Source of the DNA: Clostridiaceae bacterium HSG29
Lineage (GTDB): Bacteria; Bacillota; Clostridia; Peptostreptococcales; Acidaminobacteraceae
Assembly: GCA_030377915.1 (NCBI GenBank)
Contig: JAUCFZ010000011.1
Coordinates: forward strand, 1-32,459
DNA: 32,459 nt
Reading direction: 5' to 3'
A program made the position numbers and the translations under genes. The notes beneath the pieces were generated by a model. That model did no database searches and was not told where the DNA came from. It saw only the letters and a program-made list of their open reading frames with translations. Every line of letters begins with the position of its first letter. Position 1 is the first letter of the stretch. Of the stretch, positions 1 to 8,255 are shown piece after piece.

Positions 1-2
1 AT

Positions 3-1751
3 AGAAATTCTATTAACAGAAAATCTGTAAAATTTATATATATATCTTTAATTACTAGTTTGTTTTTTATAATTATTTTAATTAAAAATATTGAAAATTT
101 ATATTTTCTTTTATTAAGTATTATAGTTTTATATATTATTAATAATCAATTATTAGATTTTTATATTAATAGAATTGAGAATGCATTATTAACTCAATTT
201 GAAGTGTTTTTATCAGAAGTTAAGCATTACTATCATGAGCATAAAATGATTGATGAAGCAATATATGATACCACAGTTAATGTTAATAAAAATAATTTTG
301 AAATGTCTCTTCATGCAAAACGAATGTATGAGATATTAACTTCGGAAGATGTAGAAAATGAAATTGATAAATATTATGATATTGCTCCAAATAGATTTTT
401 TAAGAATTTTATTGCTCTAGCAAATTTAGTTCAGAAATTTGGAGATAGAGAAGTTGAAAATAAATCAATATTTTTAACTAATGTGAATTATTTAAAACAA
501 GAAATTAAATATGAGCTATTAAGAAAAGAAAGGCTAGATCACTTATTTAAAAGTTTATCATTGATTTCTGTTTCACCAATATTTTTTATAAAGCCATTAG
601 AAAAATGGGCAATAGTAAATCTCCCAGAATTAGGATATTACTATGAAGGAGCTTATGGATTTATAATTCAAATTTTAGTTTTTATATTAGTGATAGGATC
701 TTATATCTTTATTAATAAAATGAAAAACCAGAAAAAATTAACGGCTTATCATGAAAAAACGATTGTAGGAAAAATACTAGAAAAACAAAAAATTAAACGC
801 GTAATAAATTACTTAATATCTAAAAGATACAGTAAATATTTAAAAACTAAAAAACAATTAAAAAAAGCTGGTTATAATAAGAGCATAGAAGAATTTTACT
901 TTAAAAGATTAATATTAGGAATTTTATTATTTGTTATGACAGTATTTATTTTCCTTAATGTTATTGCAATGAATAAACAACAAATTATGAATCCGATGGG
1001 TATTGATAAAGAGGTTGTTGAGTTTGACGAAAAATATTTGAAAAAACTAAATGTTGAAAAATTTTCAAAATTAGAGTTTAAAGAATATTTTTCTGAAACC
1101 GAAAAATTATCAAAAAAAAATTCAAATATAATTTCAGATAGAATTTATGATAAATATATAAAATATCAAAAGATATATTTTAAATGGTGGTATTTGATAA
1201 TTGCAATTATGAATTCATTTATTGGATATAATTTTCCACTTATTTTAATTGAATTTAAGAAACGAGTAATGAAAATGAATATTGAGGATGAAGTAATACA
1301 AATGCATACTATAATATTGATGCTTATGTATTTTGAAAGAATATCTGTGGAAGAAGTTCTTAAGTGGATGGAACAATTCGCGGTAATATTTAAGCAATCT
1401 ATTGGTCAGTGTTTAAATGAAATGGATAGTGGAGATATAGAAGCTCTTGAAAAATTAAAACAAGAGGAACTTTTCCCGCCGTTTGTAAAAATTGTTGATA
1501 ATTTAATAAATGCTAGTGAAAGAATACCATTAGCGTTAGCATTTGATGAATTAGTTCTTGAAAGGAAATATTTTCAGGATAAAAGGAAACAAGATACTGA
1601 AATATTAATTGAAAAAAAGGGTGTTCTTGGCAAACTTATAGCATTTTTACCTATGGCTTTCACAATATTTTTTTATTTATTAGTACCATTTTTATTATTA
1701 AGTTTTAATCAGCTACAAAATTTTTCTAATCAAATTAATAGTGTATTATAA
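3..1751 (+). CDS. TadB/GspF-like membrane protein of a pilus or secretion system (5' partial)
   Basis: The reading frame is open to the left edge with no stop, so the 5' end lies outside the window. A TTG at 60 is only an internal candidate and has no ribosome site before it. The 582 visible residues hold hydrophobic segments near residues 16-45, 210-240, 295-320, 395-425 and at the C-terminus. Two soluble charged regions between them, the later one ending in a conserved-looking helical stretch before the last membrane segment, resemble the duplicated layout of T2SF/TadB-TadC inner-membrane platform proteins. Such proteins anchor the assembly ATPase of tight-adherence and type II/IV pilus systems. 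Next come four tightly packed small proteins with single N-terminal membrane segments, which fits a pilus operon. The family call rests on topology and context; sequence similarity is weak to the eye. Confidence 0.5.
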   Translation, partial: RNSINRKSVKFIYISLITSLFFIIILIKNIENLYFLLLSIIVLYIINNQLLDFYINRIENALLTQFEVFLSEVKHYYHEHKMIDEAIYDTTVNVNKNNFEMSLHAKRMYEILTSEDVENEIDKYYDIAPNRFFKNFIALANLVQKFGDREVENKSIFLTNVNYLKQEIKYELLRKERLDHLFKSLSLISVSPIFFIKPLEKWAIVNLPELGYYYEGAYGFIIQILVFILVIGSYIFINKMKNQKKLTAYHEKTIVGKILEKQKIKRVINYLISKRYSKYLKTKKQLKKAGYNKSIEEFYFKRLILGILLFVMTVFIFLNVIAMNKQQIMNPMGIDKEVVEFDEKYLKKLNVEKFSKLEFKEYFSETEKLSKKNSNIISDRIYDKYIKYQKIYFKWWYLIIAIMNSFIGYNFPLILIEFKKRVMKMNIEDEVIQMHTIILMLMYFERISVEEVLKWMEQFAVIFKQSIGQCLNEMDSGDIEALEKLKQEELFPPFVKIVDNLINASERIPLALAFDELVLERKYFQDKRKQDTEILIEKKGVLGKLIAFLPMAFTIFFYLLVPFLLLSFNQLQNFSNQINSVL

Positions 1752-1767
1752 AAGAAATGGAGGAAAT

Positions 1768-2235
1768 ATGGAAAATTCTTTAAAAATGTTAATGATTGGT
1801 GCAGCGGTTGTAATAACTTTAGCGGTAATAACTTCAGGTTTTTTTATTTTAAGACAGGGACAGGGAATTTTAAAAAATTCTACTGAGAAAATTGGAGAGA
1901 TAAGTTCAGATATTGAGGAATCAGAATTTACTATGTATGATGATCAAAAAGTGTCTGGATCTGAAGTGGTTAATTTAGTTAGAAAATATGATGATAAAAG
2001 AATGGGAATCTATGTTGAAACTGGCAAAGATACAAATGGTGAATGGTATATTAACAATATATCAGGAATTACTTCAAACGACTATATTGGTGAAATAAGT
2101 TCAAGTGGTGAAAAAATATCTAAAATGATAGATGAAAATAATAATGAATATGTAAATCCTAGTGGTAAATTTTTAGGGAAAGTTATTAGGAATGAAAATG
2201 ATTCAATTATTGGATTGTATTTCGTTCAACAATAG
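1768..2235 (+). CDS. Small pilin-like protein, single N-terminal membrane helix
   Basis: The protein has 155 residues. The ATG at 1768 is chosen because AATGGAGG lies just upstream; the upstream GTG at 1741 in the same frame overlaps the previous gene and has no ribosome site. Residues 5-28 form one hydrophobic helix, followed by a polar, probably extracytoplasmic domain rich in Ser, Gly, Asp and Asn. A short charged N-terminus, a hydrophobic helix and then a soluble domain is the plan of pilins and pseudopilins. No clear prepilin peptidase site is visible. It starts 16 bases after the upstream gene ends. The exact family is not recognised. Confidence 0.6.
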   Translation: MENSLKMLMIGAAVVITLAVITSGFFILRQGQGILKNSTEKIGEISSDIEESEFTMYDDQKVSGSEVVNLVRKYDDKRMGIYVETGKDTNGEWYINNISGITSNDYIGEISSSGEKISKMIDENNNEYVNPSGKFLGKVIRNENDSIIGLYFVQQ

Positions 2236-2237
2236 TT

Positions 2238-2615
2238 ATGTATAATAATTTAAGTGATTTTATTTTTAAAATTAGTTTAATAGTATTTTTTATTATTGCA
2301 ATAATGCTTTTTTTAAAAACGAATGAAAATATTGATGGACTATTGGATTTGGTTGAAAGAAGTTATATTAATAATGAAGTGATAACAGTTAAGGAGAGTG
2401 AGGAAGATTATCTTATTTATAAAGGTTATGAAGTAATAAGTAAGATAATTTCTGGATTACAGTATGATATTGAAATAGAAAATGTTTTAGTTAGAGTAAA
2501 TGATGATTTTAAAGATATTGATTTATCAATAATTGATGATGATAAATTATATGTTTTGGAATTAGAAATTGATAATACAGGTAGTATTATTAAAGAAATA
2601 TATAAGGGGAAATAA
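2238..2615 (+). CDS. Small membrane-anchored protein of the pilus-like operon, unknown family
   Basis: The protein has 125 residues, with one hydrophobic segment at about residues 10-28 and then an acidic soluble domain containing a YKGYEVISKI stretch. The ATG follows the previous stop codon by two bases and no strong ribosome site is visible, so translation is probably coupled. Its last base is shared with the start codon of the next gene. Size, anchor and operon position suggest a minor pilin or TadE/TadF-like component. No catalytic motif is seen. Confidence 0.55.
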   Translation: MYNNLSDFIFKISLIVFFIIAIMLFLKTNENIDGLLDLVERSYINNEVITVKESEEDYLIYKGYEVISKIISGLQYDIEIENVLVRVNDDFKDIDLSIIDDDKLYVLELEIDNTGSIIKEIYKGK

Positions 2616-3154
2616 TGGGTGAGTCATTAAGTAAAATTGTATCGATAATTATAGCGGTTATTTTGTTATTTGTTTTTCCGATTATGAATATGTTTGAAAA
2701 ACAGGATGATATTTCCAGAAACCTTGTTTTTAATGAAACAACTAAATTTGTAGATTCAGTTAGAAATTTGGGATATATTACACCTAAAATGTATAATGAT
2801 TTTATGATAAAAATTGAAGCGAGTGGAAATGTCTATGAAGTTTCTATGACGCATATGCATTTAGTAGTTTATCCTGTTTATACTGATGTCACTGATTTGT
2901 CTTCTTTCCAGGATAAAGCTAGTGAGAACTATGAAAATTATTATAATCATGAAATTCTAAATGAATTATTCCCAGAAGTATTAAGTGGTGATGAAATATA
3001 TAGATTAAGTTGTGGTGATTATTTTTTAGTTGAAACAGTAAATGAAAATAAAACAATGGGAACAAAAATAAGAGAACTTCTTTTAAATGTAGATTTACCT
3101 GATAAAAATATTATAGTTAATTATGGAGGGATGATCAGAAATGAAAATTACTGA
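2615..3154 (+). CDS. Membrane-anchored protein of the pilus-like operon, unknown family
   Basis: The protein has 179 residues. AAGGGG sits five bases before the ATG, and the start overlaps the previous stop in a TAATG junction. Residues 6-24 are a hydrophobic anchor. The rest is predicted soluble and outside the cell, beginning with a segment like the N-terminal helix of pseudopilins (FVDSVRNLGYITPKMYNDF). There are no recognisable enzyme motifs. The 14-base overlap with the next gene shows co-translation. A structural or assembly role in the surface appendage is inferred from context. Confidence 0.55.
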   Translation: MGESLSKIVSIIIAVILLFVFPIMNMFEKQDDISRNLVFNETTKFVDSVRNLGYITPKMYNDFMIKIEASGNVYEVSMTHMHLVVYPVYTDVTDLSSFQDKASENYENYYNHEILNELFPEVLSGDEIYRLSCGDYFLVETVNENKTMGTKIRELLLNVDLPDKNIIVNYGGMIRNENY

Positions 3155-4127
3155 TTTAGCTTTGGTTTTTATTTTATTTACAGTACCGTTTTTATTGCTT
3201 CTAGAAATTAAAGAAGAAAATTTGAATTATGTTTCTTATAAGCAAGTGGAATTAAATCGATATTTTGATACTGCTATTGAAGATGGAGCTTCAGTAATTT
3301 TTGATAATGGCAAAATTAATAAAAATAGAGCAGTTGATACGTTTTTAAAAACACTTTTTATGAATTTTAAAATAAGTGAGGGTGTTTATTTGAAAACAAA
3401 TTTAACTAATTATATTCCTGCTATAGTTATAATTGAAAATGATGGATTTGAAATTTTATCACATAGTGAATTTATTAACTCTGAGAATATGAAAGAAATT
3501 AAAATGATTTGGAATCCAAAAGTTTTTTATAGTTATTCTGATAATAAATATATTTATCAGTTTTATATTGATGATAATCTTAGAGTATATGAAAAAGCTA
3601 CAAAAAAAATTTATAAAGGATCATATGAATTTATTATAAATAAGATTGATATAACTAATTCGATTTTAGAAAATGAAGATGAATATAAAGTTATAAAACA
3701 AAGAGAGATTGTTAAGTTATTACAAAACGATATAAACTATGAAATTAATAGACATAATGATATTATTAAGAATTTAGGAATTGATTATCAATTTACATTA
3801 CCTTCAATTTCTGATGATAACTGGGCAAATAGTATTACTGATATTGGAATGATGGTGTTTTTTCAAGGAATGCCAATTGGTAGTTTAGGAAATAGATATT
3901 CAAATTTTGTATTAGGTGGTTCAAAAGTATTAAAAGGTAGGAAATACTATGTTGTAATAAATAGTCTTAATAATAAAAAGAAATATTATGCTGAAGGTTC
4001 TATAGTTTTAGAAAATATAAAAGATGATATTAAAAATAATCCTGAAACAACAATATATAAAATTGAGGAATATAGTTCTAAGCATGAAGCGGCAAAAACA
4101 GGAGCATTTCCTTTTGAAATTCATTAA
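3141..4127 (+). CDS. Membrane-anchored extracytoplasmic protein closing the pilus-like operon
   Basis: The protein has 328 residues. GGAGGG lies about eight bases before the ATG, inside the end of the previous gene. Residues 4-22 form one hydrophobic segment and the remainder is soluble. It has no Cys motif for lipidation and no enzyme signature. Near residues 17-60 the stretch with AVE-like register and NRYFDTAIEDGA resembles the helical stalk of TadE/G-type minor pilins, but that is a weak impression. It is the last gene before a clear terminator. Function is unknown; participation in pilus or secretion assembly is inferred from position only. Confidence 0.5.
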   Translation: MKITDLALVFILFTVPFLLLLEIKEENLNYVSYKQVELNRYFDTAIEDGASVIFDNGKINKNRAVDTFLKTLFMNFKISEGVYLKTNLTNYIPAIVIIENDGFEILSHSEFINSENMKEIKMIWNPKVFYSYSDNKYIYQFYIDDNLRVYEKATKKIYKGSYEFIINKIDITNSILENEDEYKVIKQREIVKLLQNDINYEINRHNDIIKNLGIDYQFTLPSISDDNWANSITDIGMMVFFQGMPIGSLGNRYSNFVLGGSKVLKGRKYYVVINSLNNKKKYYAEGSIVLENIKDDIKNNPETTIYKIEEYSSKHEAAKTGAFPFEIH

Positions 4128-4148
4128 AGAAATATAATAATAAAAATT

Positions 4149-4176
4149 GCTTAAGTTTAAAACTTGAGCTTTTTTT
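4149..4176 (+). terminator. Rho-independent terminator of the pilus-like operon
   Basis: GCTTAAGTTT pairs with AACTTGAGC (one G-T pair), followed by seven T. It lies 21 bases after the last stop codon of the operon. Confidence 0.85.
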
Positions 4177-4214
4177 GTGTTTGAAAATTTGAAATACTAG
4201 AATTAATGAATAGT

Positions 4215-4229
4215 AAATATCAGAAAATT
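4215..4229 (+). promoter_or_regulatory. CodY-like box upstream of the opine dehydrogenase
   Basis: AAATATCAGAAAATT matches the CodY consensus AATTTTCWGAAAATT at 13 of 15 positions. It lies 21 bases before the -35 element. The match is direct; regulation by CodY is inferred. In such AT-rich DNA a 13/15 match can occur by chance, so confidence is moderate. Confidence 0.4.
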
Positions 4230-4249
4230 CAAATTTTTTAAATTAATTC

Positions 4250-4278
4250 TTGAAATATTTAAAAAGATATGCTACTAT
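4250..4278 (+). promoter_or_regulatory. Sigma-A promoter for the opine dehydrogenase operon
   Basis: TTGAAA, a 17-base spacer, then TACTAT preceded by TGC (extended -10). Just downstream, two CTGTAG copies eight bases apart (4283, 4291) and a CTGAACAG at 4302 sit where a repressor could bind in the leader. Confidence 0.65.
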
Positions 4279-4337
4279 ATGACTGTAGAGCTGTAGGATA
4301 GCTGAACAGAGAATGGTATTTGTGAAGGAGTGATGAT

Positions 4338-5426
4338 TTGAAAAAATTAAAATGGGCTGTTATTGGTGGCGGAAACGGTGGACAGTCTTCTGCGGGACAT
4401 ATTGCTTTACTTGGGCATGAAGTAAGATTATATGATATTTCTGAAAAAACTGTTGAAATACTAAATGAAAAAGGTGGAATAAATTTAACTGGTGAGGTTG
4501 AAGGTTTTGGAAAATTAAAATTAGCAACTACTGATATTAAAGAAGCTGTTGATGGTGTTGATATTATTATGATTGTGGCTCCTGCATTAGCACATAGAGC
4601 TATTGCTAAATCTATATTGCCATATGTTGAAGATGGACAAATTATTTTTGTACATCCCGGAGCAACTGGTGGAGCATTAGAATTTATGAGTATTTTAAAA
4701 AAGGAAAGACCAGAAGTAAGTGTAATAATTGCTGAAGCAATGTCATTGATTTATGCTTGTAGAGTAAGCGAAGTTGGTGAAGCGCAAATTTTTGGAATTA
4801 AAGAAAAATTAATGGTTGCTGCATTACCAGCAAATAAAACACAAGAAGTTCTAGATAAAATCAATTTGGTTTATCCAACGATGTATGCAGGTAAAAATGT
4901 TCTTCAAACAAGTTTAGAAAATTTGAATTCTATAATGCATCCAGGGCCAACTCTTTTAAATACTTCAATGATTGAATCTGGAAGAGAATGGAAATACTAT
5001 TGGGATGGAATTACACCATCTATTGGGAAATTTGCTGTAGGAATAGATAAAGAGCGAGTTGAAATAGGTAAAAAATTAGGAATTGAATTACTTGATGTAA
5101 AAACTTGGTATAATGTACTTTATAATTCAAAAGGTGAAACTCTTTCTGAAATTGTAAAAGATACAAATGCATATTCAGGAATTAGTGGGCAAAAAGAAAT
5201 TCGAACTAGATATATTTTAGAAGATATACCAATGGGTTTAATTCCAATGGTTGAACTTGCTAAAGTCTTAGGAATAAAAACAAAAAGAATGGAAACGGTT
5301 ATTTCATTAGGGGAAATTTTATTAGATACAGATTTATATGAAAATGCTAGAACAATAGATAGATTAGGACTTGAAGGAATGAATAGAGAGCAGATTTTGG
5401 ACTATGTTCAAAAAGGGGTGAAATAA
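4338..5426 (+). CDS. NAD(P)-dependent opine/octopine-type dehydrogenase
   Basis: The protein has 362 residues, the usual length for the opine dehydrogenase family (octopine, nopaline and N-carboxyethyl amino acid dehydrogenases). These enzymes reversibly join or cleave an amino acid and a 2-oxoacid through reductive amination. Residues 8-15 form the Rossmann loop VIGGGNGG with an Asp at the end of strand 2. His201 in NSIMHPGPTLLN matches the conserved catalytic His region, and the segment with YYWDGITPSIGKF matches the C-terminal domain signature. The start is TTG at 4338, supported by AAGGAG seven bases upstream; the nearby ATG at 4334 meets a stop at once. It is followed after three bases by an enolase-superfamily gene. 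Substrate cannot be read from sequence. The family call is firm, the direction (synthesis or catabolism) is inferred. Confidence 0.85.
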   Translation: MKKLKWAVIGGGNGGQSSAGHIALLGHEVRLYDISEKTVEILNEKGGINLTGEVEGFGKLKLATTDIKEAVDGVDIIMIVAPALAHRAIAKSILPYVEDGQIIFVHPGATGGALEFMSILKKERPEVSVIIAEAMSLIYACRVSEVGEAQIFGIKEKLMVAALPANKTQEVLDKINLVYPTMYAGKNVLQTSLENLNSIMHPGPTLLNTSMIESGREWKYYWDGITPSIGKFAVGIDKERVEIGKKLGIELLDVKTWYNVLYNSKGETLSEIVKDTNAYSGISGQKEIRTRYILEDIPMGLIPMVELAKVLGIKTKRMETVISLGEILLDTDLYENARTIDRLGLEGMNREQILDYVQKGVK

Positions 5427-5429
5427 ATA

Positions 5430-6551
5430 ATGAAAATACAAAAAATTGATGTGTTTCATTTAAAAATAAAGCTTGCTAAACCTTATAAATTATCGAAGCT
5501 ATATGGAACTTTAGAGGATACTGAACCTATAGTTGTAAAAATCACAACGGATACAGGTATAGTAGGGTTTGGTGAAACTGATCCGATGGGTTTATTTACA
5601 GGTGAAACGGCTGAAACTGTTATAGAGGTAATTAAAAAATATATTGGTCCTGCTGTAATTGGAGCTGATCCATTAAATATTGCAACGATTCATAAATTGA
5701 TGGATGGTAAAATAAAAGATATGCATGTAGCAAAAGCTGCAATTGATATTGCTGTTTATGATATTATAGGAAAACACTTAGGCGTATCTGTTTCAAATTT
5801 ATTAGGTGGAACTTTAACAAAAAGTTTGCCTATTATGGGCTCAATTGGAGGAGGAACTCCTGAAGAAAACGCAATTGAAGCTCAAAATATGATTGAAATG
5901 GGATATGGTTCAATTATGATAAAAATTGGTGGAGATGTTCATTTAGATATTGAAAGAACAAAAGCAATTAGAAAGAAAGTAGGAGAAAAATTTGTTTTAA
6001 TTGTAGATGCTAATCAAGGGTGGGATGCATCAACTGCTATTTATTATTCAAAGCAGGTAGAAGATTGCAATATTGATTTATTTGAGCAACCTGTTCCATT
6101 TTGGGATATTCAAGGCTTAAAAAAAGTTAGAATGAATACAAATATGAAAATTTCTGCCGATGAAAGTTTGATGTCAATTCATGAAGCAAAACGATTAATT
6201 TTAGAAGAAGCTGTTGATGTTTTTAGTATAAAGGTTAGCAAGAATGGTGGGATATATAGATCAAAAGAAATTATAAGTCTTGCAAATAGTTTTGGAATAG
6301 AGTGTTTATTTAATTCAATGATAGAAGAAGGAATTACTCAAGCTGCGAGTTATGCACTTGGAAGTTCGACTGATAATCTGTATCCATATGGGCACGCATA
6401 TTTCTCGCCTTTAAGATTAGAAGACGATATTACTAATTATTCTAAAAAAATTGTTAATGGAAAAATTATGATTGATGAAGCAAAAGGGTTAGGAATAGAA
6501 GTTGATGAAAAGAAACTTGAAAAGTATTGTATAAATTATATAAGTATTTAA
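5430..6551 (+). CDS. Mandelate racemase/muconate lactonizing enzyme family protein (epimerase or racemase-like)
   Basis: The protein has 373 residues, standard for the muconate-lactonizing subgroup of the enolase superfamily, which also contains dipeptide epimerases, N-succinylamino acid racemase and o-succinylbenzoate synthase. An N-terminal capping domain (about 1-125) precedes the barrel. Metal ligands are visible: Asp193 (VDANQGW), Glu219 (FEQPV) and Asp244 (ADES). The acid/base lysines are Lys165 and Lys268 (SIKVSKNGG). The usual K-x-K motif reads M163-I-K165, so its first Lys is absent while the catalytic second one is kept. It is the second gene of an operon with an opine-type dehydrogenase, which suggests stereo-inversion of an N-substituted amino acid or dipeptide-like substrate. 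The exact substrate is unknown. CDS confidence is high. Confidence 0.85.
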   Translation: MKIQKIDVFHLKIKLAKPYKLSKLYGTLEDTEPIVVKITTDTGIVGFGETDPMGLFTGETAETVIEVIKKYIGPAVIGADPLNIATIHKLMDGKIKDMHVAKAAIDIAVYDIIGKHLGVSVSNLLGGTLTKSLPIMGSIGGGTPEENAIEAQNMIEMGYGSIMIKIGGDVHLDIERTKAIRKKVGEKFVLIVDANQGWDASTAIYYSKQVEDCNIDLFEQPVPFWDIQGLKKVRMNTNMKISADESLMSIHEAKRLILEEAVDVFSIKVSKNGGIYRSKEIISLANSFGIECLFNSMIEEGITQAASYALGSSTDNLYPYGHAYFSPLRLEDDITNYSKKIVNGKIMIDEAKGLGIEVDEKKLEKYCINYISI

Positions 6552-6589
6552 TATAAATATATGTAATTGCGAAACAGAATATTAACAAC

Positions 6590-6617
6590 TTGGTATTAAA
6601 ATAACGTATTATATAAG
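6590..6617 (+). promoter_or_regulatory. Possible promoter for the symporter gene
   Basis: TTGGTA, a 16-base spacer, then TATAAG. It would give a leader of about 125 bases carrying the palindrome at 6653. There is no terminator between the preceding gene and the symporter, so read-through is also possible. Confidence 0.35.
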
Positions 6618-6652
6618 AACACCGATTAATTGAGTTATACCAGTAAATAAAA

Positions 6653-6671
6653 ATTTTGAATAATTCAAAAT
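6653..6671. promoter_or_regulatory. Perfect 9-1-9 palindrome, candidate operator
   Basis: ATTTTGAAT and ATTCAAAAT flank a single A. Perfect dyad symmetry over 19 bases in the leader of the symporter gene suggests a dimeric regulator site, perhaps for the GntR protein encoded at 8660. The link to that regulator is inference. Confidence 0.4.
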
Positions 6672-6690
6672 AAACGAAAAAAGTTACTGA

Positions 6691-6720
6691 TTGCAATAGT
6701 TTGTATAGTTTTGCAATTAG
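6691..6720. repeat. Direct repeat TTGCAAT(T)AG, two copies 20 bases apart
   Basis: TTGCAATAG at 6691 and TTGCAATTAG at 6711 start two helical turns apart, just before the ribosome site of the symporter gene. TTGCAA is itself palindromic and recurs at 8600 in the promoter region of the GntR gene. This may be a shared operator element or chance in AT-rich DNA. Confidence 0.3.
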
Positions 6721-6750
6721 CAAAAGATTATATTATATAAGGAGGAAAAT

Positions 6751-8175
6751 ATGAGCAATAATATTTTAATTTTATTAAGCAGTTTATTTATAATGTTTGT
6801 TCCATTTTTGTATTCATTTATTCAAAGTAAAAAGCAAGGAGTTTCTGCTGACGATTGGGCAGTTGGAGGTAGAGATCTTCCTACCTATGTAATCGTAGGT
6901 ACTCAGTTTGCAAGTGCAATGGGTGGAGGAGTATTGGTTGCATTGGTAGGTAGAGGGTACAGCCTTGGATTATCTACAGTTACATATGGAATAGCAGCAT
7001 CAATTCCATTCTTTGTATTGATGCTTTTAGCACCATGGATTAGAAGTAGGAATTTTACAACAATTCCTGATATTCTTGAGGATTTTTACGGAGAAAATAA
7101 AGTGTTGTCTATATTGGGAGCTTTTTTTGCACTAATAGTACCTTTTGGATGGATTACATCGCAACTTGGAGCTTTCGGAATACTTTACTCTGGTATAACA
7201 GGAATTCCTGCTCCAATTTTGATTATCAGCATTTCGGTTATAAGCTTGTTCTTTATTATGCCGTCAGGACTTAAAACAGTTGCATGGACAGATTTTATTT
7301 TTGCATGTTTCATGATTATTGTTTGCGGAATTAGTATTTATTTTGCAATCAGAATGGGTGGAGGAACGAGCGCTATCTTTAATAGCCCAAATGTACCAAT
7401 TGAGAATATCTCGATTCCGGGTGGTTTTGTAAGTGTTGGATGGGTTACAGTTGCCCTTTGGTTTACTTCTGCTCTTCCAGGTGGTTGTACAAATCAGATT
7501 TACTACCAAAGAATTTGTTCAATTAAAGATCCTAAGAAAGTAAATCTTTCTTTATTCTTATCTGGTATTTCGCTTATTGTAGCGATTGTATGGGCATATT
7601 TAATGGGTACTGCTGTAAGATCTTTAAATCCAAACCTTCCGAATGGTGAGGGTGCAACAGCTTGGTTTATGGCGCAGCTACCAACTTGGCTACTTGTATT
7701 ATTCGCAGGTTTAGTTTGCGCAGTAATTATGTCTACAATAAGTAGTGCAGCTCAGACAACTGTAACAAACATGACAACAGACATATATAAGAAATCTATA
7801 AATCCTAAAGTAACAGACAAACAGATGATTAAGATGTCAAGAATTCTTACAGTTATACTTATGGCGGTTACTTCTATGCTATCTATAGCTTTCCCTAATG
7901 TTCTTGGGTGGTTAGTGTACACATACGCTTTCTCAGCTGCTGGCCTTTTTGGTCCTATATTTGTAGGTTACTTCACTAAAGAAACGAAGCCATTTAATGC
8001 AACAACTGTATTGGCTTCAATGATTATCGCTATGGTAGTATGTGTTATAGCAAAACTTACAGGTAGCTTTGGAACACCAATTCCTTTTACTATTTTCGGA
8101 CTTATTGCATCTGTATTAACAATGCTTATTGCTAAGCCTTATCAGAAAAATGATGAAATGAAAAAAGCTGTATAA
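6751..8175 (+). CDS. Sodium:solute symporter family (SSF) transporter
   Basis: The protein has 474 residues and about 13 hydrophobic segments, typical of the SSF/LeuT-fold symporters that take up amino acids, sugars or carboxylates with sodium. The N-terminal region has the family pattern DDWAVGGRDLP, and the core has the small-residue stretches typical of the first helices (FASAMGGGVLVALVGRGY). A second signature-like region is MSTISSAAQTTVTNMTTDIYK. The ATG at 6751 follows AAGGAGG by five bases. Genes on either side encode the opine-dehydrogenase pair and a FadR-type regulator, so it probably imports the substrate of that module. Its base composition is higher than its neighbour: 38-40 % GC in lines 7561-7620 and 7921-7980 against 22 % at 5941-6000. 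The substrate is unknown. Confidence 0.9.
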   Translation: MSNNILILLSSLFIMFVPFLYSFIQSKKQGVSADDWAVGGRDLPTYVIVGTQFASAMGGGVLVALVGRGYSLGLSTVTYGIAASIPFFVLMLLAPWIRSRNFTTIPDILEDFYGENKVLSILGAFFALIVPFGWITSQLGAFGILYSGITGIPAPILIISISVISLFFIMPSGLKTVAWTDFIFACFMIIVCGISIYFAIRMGGGTSAIFNSPNVPIENISIPGGFVSVGWVTVALWFTSALPGGCTNQIYYQRICSIKDPKKVNLSLFLSGISLIVAIVWAYLMGTAVRSLNPNLPNGEGATAWFMAQLPTWLLVLFAGLVCAVIMSTISSAAQTTVTNMTTDIYKKSINPKVTDKQMIKMSRILTVILMAVTSMLSIAFPNVLGWLVYTYAFSAAGLFGPIFVGYFTKETKPFNATTVLASMIIAMVVCVIAKLTGSFGTPIPFTIFGLIASVLTMLIAKPYQKNDEMKKAV

Positions 8176-8255
8176 TGAGAAAACACAATTTCAGATAGTT
8201 TAATAAAAAAATTTAAAGAAGTATGGTTATATGTTATTTGTTTTGGATTAGAATG

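Noticed and set aside
60-62. TTG at 60 as the true start of the first gene
   Set aside because: The frame stays open to the left edge and no ribosome site precedes 60, so the gene more likely begins outside the window.
6466-6723. Minus-strand frame of 85 codons over the end of the enolase-superfamily gene and the symporter leader
   Set aside because: Composition is rich in Tyr, Ile, Phe and Leu as expected from AT-rich noncoding DNA; no ribosome site.
6711-6739. TTGCAA-N17-TATATA as the symporter promoter
   Set aside because: The transcript would start inside or after the ribosome site, leaving no usable leader.
7264-7509. Minus-strand frame of 81 codons inside the symporter gene
   Set aside because: Antisense to conserved membrane segments, no ribosome site, unnatural composition.
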